Positions 60,265-64,000 of a DNA stretch of 64,000 bases are shown here, piece after piece. Source of the DNA: Solea solea (lineage: Eukaryota; Chordata; Actinopteri; Pleuronectiformes; Soleidae); NCBI RefSeq assembly GCF_958295425.1, contig NC_081135.1:23382180-23446179 (forward strand), written 5' to 3'. The notes below the pieces were generated by a model. It had not been told where the DNA came from. It was given only the letters and a program-made list of their open reading frames with translations, and did not search any database. Position 1 is the first letter of the stretch. The number at the start of each line of letters is the position of its first letter. Position numbers and translations under genes: made by a program.

Positions 60265-63200
60265 CGTTATAGAGCATGAATAGGAGATATAAAGCTGGAT
60301 CGACACATGATTTAGTTGGACAGAGAATGATGTGTGGCCCAGAACAGGCAAATACAACAAGAGACCAAAATGGTACCTCCTCATGAAAAATGCCCATTAT
60401 CAATGGGGGAGGTGTTTTGTCTCGATGTAATGAGATACTGTCATGCTGTGGCACAGTGCAGAACAAGCAGAGCCACCCCTATGCAGCCTGTACCATTCTA
60501 TAATGTCCTTGCCCTTGATCAGTTCCCGCTGTCTTCAATTGCACTCAAACCCATTATAAATTAATCACCTCATCTGGCAATTTGCATAAAACACACACGC
60601 AGCACCAATTCTCTTCACCTCTATCTATGAACTGGATTAGAAGAAACTGCATTAAATGGCACATTAAAGAAGACGAAGCTGATCTGTAGCGAAAGGCGGT
60701 AATTCGGTGACAATGGTAGTGGAGCAATTCCTGTGAGTGGTATAATTAATGTTTGCCTCGCAACCATACATGGGGAACAGCTCGGTGCATTTGGGAACTA
60801 AAAGAGAAATTTCTCCCACAGGTCCTCCACTTCCCTCGTTTTTTTGTCTTTCTGCAGCATAATATAACATGATTTCCTTCCATATACTTTCTACTGTATT
60901 GTGACAAATCTCTGCATACTGCGATTTCAGGAATGTACACGTCTTATCTCCACTGTTTACTTTGGCTGCATGCACCAGGCAGTAAAATGTACACCTGCTT
61001 ACTCAAATTATAACAGATTTGCCCCGAAGTGAGGAGGCAATCAGCTATCTGGAAATGCCTAGCAATTACTCAGACGACGAGGAGCCAGTCATAGCGGTAA
61101 ACTTAACTGAGAGACTGAAGATTGATCACAGAGTTCTTATTTAGACAAACGCGACTTTGAGAAAAAGGCAATTCATCTGATCTGTCCTACTGTGTTTTCC
61201 CCGTGAATCAGCAAATATAGAGAAGCCACGCTGATGTAGATCAGAGAAAAAGAGCATTAATCATCATTACTTTGTCAAAACAACGTCTGATCATTGCACT
61301 CACACTTTTGTTTACCTATAGTATAAAAAGTACGTTTATACTCACCACACACAACCAGGAAGTGTGCAGTCAAACTAAATGTGTTACAAAGATGTTAAAG
61401 TTAGTTTTCAATGACGCATTACTCTCAAACACACAGCATCTGCACAGTGTTTTGTTTCTTATAATGTTTTACTGTGGTTCCCAATGCATTTATAATGCAC
61501 TACCTACATTTCTGGGTAATTGCCTTGTCATACAACAGTTTATAACATTTAGGGACAGTATCTTAAAAAAAAAGAGAAGAGAAAAGTGCAGTGCAGTGCA
61601 GTTATGAAATGATTTGGCTGTGTAATGGACATCAGGCTGGTAGAGCTGCCTGCCCAACAATCCAGTCTGGCAATGAGGAGCCCATATTAACAGCACAACA
61701 GTAGTCATTCTCCCAGTGCTTTCCTAAATGCCACAGTTTGCATTTGTCAGATTGCAATGTATCACTTAGAGGGGGGTGATGGGAAACCCTCCAAGAGTAA
61801 CCTTGAATGGCAGCCAATCGGCACGGGACCAATGGCCTCCCATTCCTCTGCTTCACTGCACCGCACTGGTGCTGTGCTCTACAGTATATTTAAACACATG
61901 CCGTCACCCAAGAGGAGGAGAAATAACACCTGACCCCCTGAAACTGATACCCTCACAAGCAAGGGAGAGGGGAAATTGTTTAATGAAGATGGATCACGGT
62001 GATGGCTTTACATTTCATTTCTTAACAGCGGGCATACGGCTTTATTACAGCCAATCCTCACCTTTGTCCTCTCCCTCTCAGACGAGGCACTCTGGAGGGT
62101 CAGCACACTAACTTTAGTTTTTGTTTTACTGCTTTTTTTTGGTGTGTGTGTGTATGAGTGTGTGAGTATGTGAGAATGTAAAAATCAGCCTGTGTTTTAG
62201 AACTTGCTTAGCTGGCTAGTCAACAGGGAAATGTTGACAATTCAGCCCAGTTCCATCTGGCCACATTCTTCCTGGTCTAGCTGCTCTGTGAGGTCTCCTG
62301 TGAAATGATGTCCTCTATCAGCAGTGAATGTCACCAGCCCCACACCATTATTGCAGAATAGGATCCCGACAGACTGTGCAGACGGAAAGGCATTCACCAT
62401 TTTCTTTTATACCTTATCCGAATCGCTCACTCCTCCCATATACTGGAGATGAAATGATTCATTGCAGAAGAAGTGACATTTTAATACCAGAATGTTGAGC
62501 TACGGAGCGGAGAGCTCCTGATGAGTGGTGCAGAAATATTTGTGTGTAAAGATTAGAGTGGATGTTTGCAACTGGTGTATATTTCGTTCTGTCCATTAGT
62601 GTAAGACAAATAAGGACTGAATAGTCTCACCTCAAGGTGTGGTGAAATGGACAGTTTTATGGGGTTTATGTGTAATTATTGTATCCTTATAATAAGTCTT
62701 TTATATGTACTTGAGGACAGGGTCTTGCTTTACAAAGGCTGCCACCTTGGCCCGGCCATGTCTCTACAGCAGTGTGAACCGTAGGAGTGTGTATTATATG
62801 TTAAGAAGCAAAAGCTTACTCAGAGTAAGGTCATCCATAGTTCCCTGACATATGTGGGAAAGGGAGTTGTGAGTGAGTCCTCCATTTGTTACAATCTGCA
62901 TTCTCGCCATTAGATTTGAATAATTCTTACACTTTGGACCTTAAAATATGAGGATTTTTGTTAACATTTTGAGACAGTTTTTCCTAGAAAGACATTCGTA
63001 GTGTTACATTTTATTTATGTCTATGTTTCTTCATGTCTTTATACAAAAACTTTAACCTAAACAAGTCAGGTTGTGTCTGAACCAAACATTAACCGTAGTG
63101 CTGATAAACAAACAAACAAAAAAGATTGATGCTGTGATTCAGGCACAGGAAGTTGAAGTCATCCTGCCAGTGTGTGTTTGTCAGAGCACAAAGCACTCAT

Positions 63201-64000
63201 TGGTTCAACCATATGGCACATTTTGATCATCGTATTGACACGTTTAGTTTCCATTAGATTTGCTTTGATGTCAGTTTTCTGTTTTTGATTCACTCAGCCT
63301 ACTGAACAAACACAACACTTACCCACCATATTATCAATAAATATTAGCTCCACAGTCATCTATTATAAACACAAAGCTGCAGTCAATAGCAGCTGTTTTT
63401 TTTTTATTTCTCTCCGTGTTCAGTGACTTACCGACGTTTACAGGTTTTATAACCCAGTTACAGGGGTGAATTACATCAGATTCTGATCTGCTGCTTTCTG
63501 GACTGCTACAAAATCTTAATGAACCAACAAAACAAGGAATAGAGAATGATTAATATTCAGAGCACCTGGAAGACATCTACTGTAGATCTGACTGTACTCA
63601 GATCACCCGACCTCATCACAGGCGTTTGTGTCATCAAGTTCAACTCCTCTAAAAGTGTCATGTAAAAAGAACCAGATGTATTATGGTATAAATAACAACA
63701 GCTGTGCAGTGGTCGTTGCATGTGTTGTGGACTGGCTCAAAGCCTGTTTCTCCTAAACAGACTCACCACAAACAAAGACTGTTATAAACTGTATAATTTT
63801 GGATTTATTCTCGATATGCACAAAACCATAGCCTGTCTACTACAATTATTCTGCAGATAAGTTTGCCATTCCGCCGAACGACTCTCATGCATACAAGGCA
63901 ATGCTGTTAATGTTTGAGATGGAGCAGCGTCTGCACCTCTGAACTCGGGACTAAAGGCCAGGGGTTCAAAAGAACAATAAGGCCCTCGGGCAGAAAGTCT
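60265..64000. other. Unassigned right end of window
   Basis: No gene was recognised with confidence. A minus-strand frame (60664-60975) and a plus-strand acidic exon-like frame (61017-61096) are noted as findings only. Short GCAGT repeats are at about 61587-61602. The remainder to the edge shows nothing definable. Confidence 0.5.

Noticed and set aside
60664..60975. Minus-strand frame with IWKEIMLYYAAERQKN, vaguely like SANT/Myb-type transposon proteins
   Set aside because: No conserved tryptophan spacing or flanking exons; resemblance too slight to name.
37230..64000. hoxd1 gene or relic
   Set aside because: No homeodomain-like frame was seen; the gene appears fully lost.

Overview
The window is vertebrate DNA carrying the 3' two thirds of a teleost HoxD cluster, most likely hoxda of a percomorph-like fish. 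Five Hox genes lie on the + strand in the canonical order: hoxd11a (exon 2 only, exon 1 off the left edge), hoxd10a, hoxd9a, hoxd4a and hoxd3a. The fish assignment rests on the absence of hoxd8 and hoxd1, compact two-exon genes, abundant dinucleotide repeats, and fish-type SINE, LINE and DNA-transposon remnants on the right-hand side. Every complete Hox gene here is split by one phase-1 intron upstream of its homeobox.

Layout. 1-0.9 kb: hoxd11a intron and last exon. 5.1-7.0 kb: hoxd10a. 9.2-10.5 kb: hoxd9a. 10.5-24.4 kb: a long gap where hoxd8 would be expected. It has no homeobox, but contains two promoter-like CCAAT/E-box modules, two CTCF-like sites, a duplicated 50-bp block, and a mir-10b hairpin 1 kb upstream of hoxd4a. 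24.4-25.6 kb: hoxd4a. 33.2-36.3 kb: hoxd3a, with a predicted 5' non-coding exon at 33.2 kb. 37.2-64 kb: gene-poor flank without hoxd1. It holds a decayed exon resembling mtx2, the gene that follows HOXD in tetrapods, plus most of the transposon remnants (47-60 kb) and a candidate first exon of an unrecognised gene at 49.4 kb.

How the parts work together. The Hox proteins are nuclear homeodomain transcription factors for axial and appendage patterning. hoxd9a-hoxd11a are posterior (AbdB-type). hoxd3a and hoxd4a are anterior and carry a PBX-binding hexapeptide. mir-10b sits in the conserved position 5' of hoxd4 and is expected to be co-expressed with its Hox neighbours. A recurring CCAAT (NF-Y-type) plus CACGTG/CATGTG (USF-type) arrangement is found at the hoxd10a, hoxd9a and hoxd4a promoters, in the hoxd3a leader, and at the two orphan sites in the hoxd8 gap.

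Limits: splice junctions, promoters and repeat names were assigned by eye. No alignment or database search was run.
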